Assembly (NCBI GenBank): GCA_018822545.1
Contig: JAHJKA010000065.1
Span: 1 to 62,810, forward strand
Length of the DNA: 62,810 nucleotides
DNA from: Pseudomonadota bacterium
GTDB taxonomy: Bacteria > Desulfobacterota > Desulfobulbia > Desulfobulbales > SURF-16
Reading direction: 5' to 3'
Shown here: in pieces, positions 60,697 to 62,810 of the stretch
Layout: each line of letters starts with the position of its first letter
Numbering within the stretch: position 1 is the stretch's first letter
Translations under genes and position numbers: made by a program
The notes under the pieces: model-generated
What the model was told of the DNA's origin: nothing
The model's input: the letters and a program-made list of their open reading frames with translations, nothing else
Database searches by the model: none

Positions 60697-62810
60697 TCAA
60701 GGTTTTACTATCTGCTTAATACGACCACTGGCATCATAAAGCATCTCCAACCTATCTGTTGACTCGGCAATAATGTCAACCCACACCTCGTCACTCAGAT
60801 TACCTGCTGCATCGCGCAATCTGACGGCAAAGGAGTTAGGGCCAGGGGTTAGGAACAGTACAGAAGACCATAAGATGTCTTGCCCCAGAGGTATCTGCTC
60901 CACACTATCTATAAATACAGACGTATCAGCTTCCCTTTCACCCGTAAGAGTAAAAGACAAGGCCTCAGCGCTATTTAAAACCGGCCTGATCTGAACTAAA
61001 CCGCTTGCCATTGTACCGCCAGTAATCACCGGTGGCTCAGGAGGGACGCCATCCAGGACAAATGGTATTTGGTAATTTACGATGTAGCCTACGATGTCCT
61101 GGGCGAGGATTGTAGCGTTATAGGTGCCTTGGGCAAAAGAACCCGCCGGGGTAAAGATAAAGGTGTCGTTATTCTCACTGATCGTGCCGGGAACAGGAAG
61201 GCTGCCTGGCCCAATCAAACTAAAGGCGGCGATGACTGCCGCATCGTCAATATGGCGATGGCGATCATACAGGGTAAAGGTAAATGTTTCGGCCTGCTGA
61301 GCGTAGCTGTTTGCTACAGGAAGAGTTGAGATAAGTTGAGGTGGCTCTTGGTCAAGAAGATCAGCCACAGTCATGGAAAGGCTATTGTTGGCCTCATCCG
61401 CCTCGACCACTGTATCAAGCGGGTCCACCGTAGCCGACAGGGTATGATCGCCAATAGCGTATACCCAGGTGCCGCTTATTTGCACAGTTGCTCCATTCAT
61501 GAGAATGGTGTCAATATTATCTATGGCTATGGCAACACCGTCCATCCCAAGCTCCATGGTGGAAGAGTCAACCACAGGGCCTGCACCCTGATTAGTGATA
61601 GTAGCGGTAAAGGTTATGGTATCACCGACATTGACATTGCCCTGGGGCTGAGAGGTAAAAGAGTTGACAATAAGGTCAGGTGGCGGACCATCAGTGGTAA
61701 AGCTCCAGATGGGGCCGGAGCTGCTGAACTCATAATCCTTGGCAACAACCTGCCAGTAATAAGTCATGCCTTCAGCAAGGGGAGTTGTGTAGCTCTTGGT
61801 GGCCAGGCCCCCAGTCAGAAGACTGAGACTCTCTGGGTCGGCGCCCATGTAGATATCAGAGAAAACCGTATCGCCGGTGTTGGGGTCGGTTGTAAGCCAA
61901 CTCAAGGTCACATTGCCGCTTGCTAAGGGAACCCGTACAGAGACGTCACTTGGTTGCGGAGTATGGGGTGTTTCCGGTGGTTCATTGATCACTTGGTCGC
62001 AGCTCTTGGCTGCAGTGAGCCAAGGGGCGACAGTGGCCGTGCCGGTAACAATATTGGCGCCGTTGACGCCAGGGCCACCGGCATCCCCCCACCAGTTATT
62101 GGTAGCATCGTCAATGTTGCTGCCAAAGACATAGAGCCCAGCACTGCTATTATTTACAATATTATGGCCTGAGATGATTGGGTTTGCATATGAAACGTGA
62201 AACCCATAGGCATTATCGGATATATCAAGACAGCCAAGAATAGCGGATGTGGTTGCAGCACCATAAAGGTATACACCGGCAATCGAGGCAAAACGGCTCT
62301 TGGTGTTCAAAATGGTTGGGCTTGTGGCACTCACAACAATGTTATAGTTGGCATACTCGACAATAGCATTTTCCAGGATTGAGCTTGTCGGACTGGTGGC
62401 ATGAAAACGAACTCCATACCAGTTGCCAGGTGCCGGTGTGACTTGGTTTGAAGTAAAGAGAATAGGATTGCCAATTGTACCTTGGGCAACTAAGGAACCA
62501 GGGGCTCCGGAAGAAGCTCCGATAATAAGCTGTGTATACAGATTAAAACGAACTTCCACACCAGGCTCTATGGTCAGGGTGGTAATGCCGTCTGCACCAT
62601 CGACACCTTGTACCGTTATATTACCCAAGATATGCAGAGGGAGCTTGGCAGGCCAGGTGGCATCGGTGGTAATAATGCCGGTGTTAACATTGAGATAGTT
62701 ACCAGCAGTGTTGGTCAAAGTGCTGGCTAAGACACGACCCACGTCATTAGCAGGGATTTTGCTGGGGTAGGCTGGGTTACAATTGATCGTGTTACCGCTG
62801 ATTTCTGAGA
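60697..62810 (-). CDS. Exported beta-helix/CARDB/Ig-like surface protein (5' end outside window)
   Basis: The frame stays open to the right edge, so the N-terminus is missing; 704 residues are visible. From the N-terminal side: a right-handed beta-helix (about 40-250), a fibronectin-like segment (SWLTTDPNTG, then YYWQVVAKDYEF), a CARDB-type domain (PDLIVNSFTSQPQGNVNVGD), and Ig-like domains. It ends LEMLYDASGRIKQIVKP, a YD-repeat-like tail. The Rhs gene starts 19 bases later on the same strand. Role: probably an extracellular partner of the Rhs protein; not proven. Confidence 0.8.
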   Translation of the reverse strand, partial: SEISGNTINCNPAYPSKIPANDVGRVLASTLTNTAGNYLNVNTGIITTDATWPAKLPLHILGNITVQGVDGADGITTLTIEPGVEVRFNLYTQLIIGASSGAPGSLVAQGTIGNPILFTSNQVTPAPGNWYGVRFHATSPTSSILENAIVEYANYNIVVSATSPTILNTKSRFASIAGVYLYGAATTSAILGCLDISDNAYGFHVSYANPIISGHNIVNNSSAGLYVFGSNIDDATNNWWGDAGGPGVNGANIVTGTATVAPWLTAAKSCDQVINEPPETPHTPQPSDVSVRVPLASGNVTLSWLTTDPNTGDTVFSDIYMGADPESLSLLTGGLATKSYTTPLAEGMTYYWQVVAKDYEFSSSGPIWSFTTDGPPPDLIVNSFTSQPQGNVNVGDTITFTATITNQGAGPVVDSSTMELGMDGVAIAIDNIDTILMNGATVQISGTWVYAIGDHTLSATVDPLDTVVEADEANNSLSMTVADLLDQEPPQLISTLPVANSYAQQAETFTFTLYDRHRHIDDAAVIAAFSLIGPGSLPVPGTISENNDTFIFTPAGSFAQGTYNATILAQDIVGYIVNYQIPFVLDGVPPEPPVITGGTMASGLVQIRPVLNSAEALSFTLTGEREADTSVFIDSVEQIPLGQDILWSSVLFLTPGPNSFAVRLRDAAGNLSDEVWVDIIAESTDRLEMLYDASGRIKQIVKP

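Overview
The window reads as the chromosome of a motile, Gram-negative, sulfur-metabolising anaerobe of the Desulfobacterota, most likely a relative of the Desulfobulbales. This is inferred from gene content, not from a marker-gene comparison. The supporting genes are a 24-kDa type assimilatory sulfite reductase next to cysK, a type III glutamine synthetase, FabL-type enoyl-ACP reductase, a bifunctional ispDF, and a class A RNase P RNA.

Region by region. 0-5 kb: the end of glyS, then a minus-strand group (degenerate EAL-HDOD protein, maf, fabL, DUF362 protein). 5-18 kb: a flagellar export and regulation operon, fliL-fliM-fliN-fliO-fliP-fliQ-fliR-flhB-flhA-flhF-flhG-fliA-cheY, followed by an unrecognised membrane protein whose ribosome binding site lies inside a strong hairpin. 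18-25 kb: nitrogen assimilation genes amtB-glnK-glnD and a type III glutamine synthetase, with a near-perfect sigma-54 promoter before amtB. 25-31 kb: assorted housekeeping genes (RNase H-fold protein, Smr protein, PilZ protein, outer-membrane barrel, pgi, small lipoprotein). 31-41 kb: aroD-aroE-aroA, thpR, ispDF, rnpB, a zinc-ribbon coiled-coil protein, a Nif3-family protein, a CAT tRNA, sulfite reductase and cysK. 40-44.7 kb: gap-rimI-pgk-tpiA-secG and tRNA-Leu(GAG).

From tRNA-Leu to the right edge (about 44.8-62.8 kb) the DNA is accessory. A ParE-like toxin pair comes first. Then follows a minus-strand Rhs polymorphic-toxin locus. It starts with a secreted beta-helix/CARDB protein, which runs off the right edge, and a full-length Rhs protein ending in an M15-type peptidase toxin with a lipoprotein immunity candidate. 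Further downstream are two orphan Rhs tip modules, each with its own toxin end and immunity candidate. The two orphan modules share a 327-bp direct repeat at an exact 998-bp offset.

The most unusual object is a 7.5-kb element at 48115-55657, inserted between the full-length Rhs unit and the orphan modules. It is bounded by about 270-bp inverted repeats. It carries two translationally coupled tyrosine recombinases, a CHC2-TOPRIM-ATPase primase/helicase, a divergent XRE regulator and an XRE-ImmA/DUF4411 pair. Each inverted repeat contains a nested hairpin, and the two copies differ by compensatory base changes. This suggests that the folded structure itself is under selection, perhaps as a recombination substrate. 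Related palindromic DNA also lies beyond the last orphan module at 45.5-45.9 kb, so the recombinases or their sites may take part in shuffling toxin cassettes; that link is a hypothesis.
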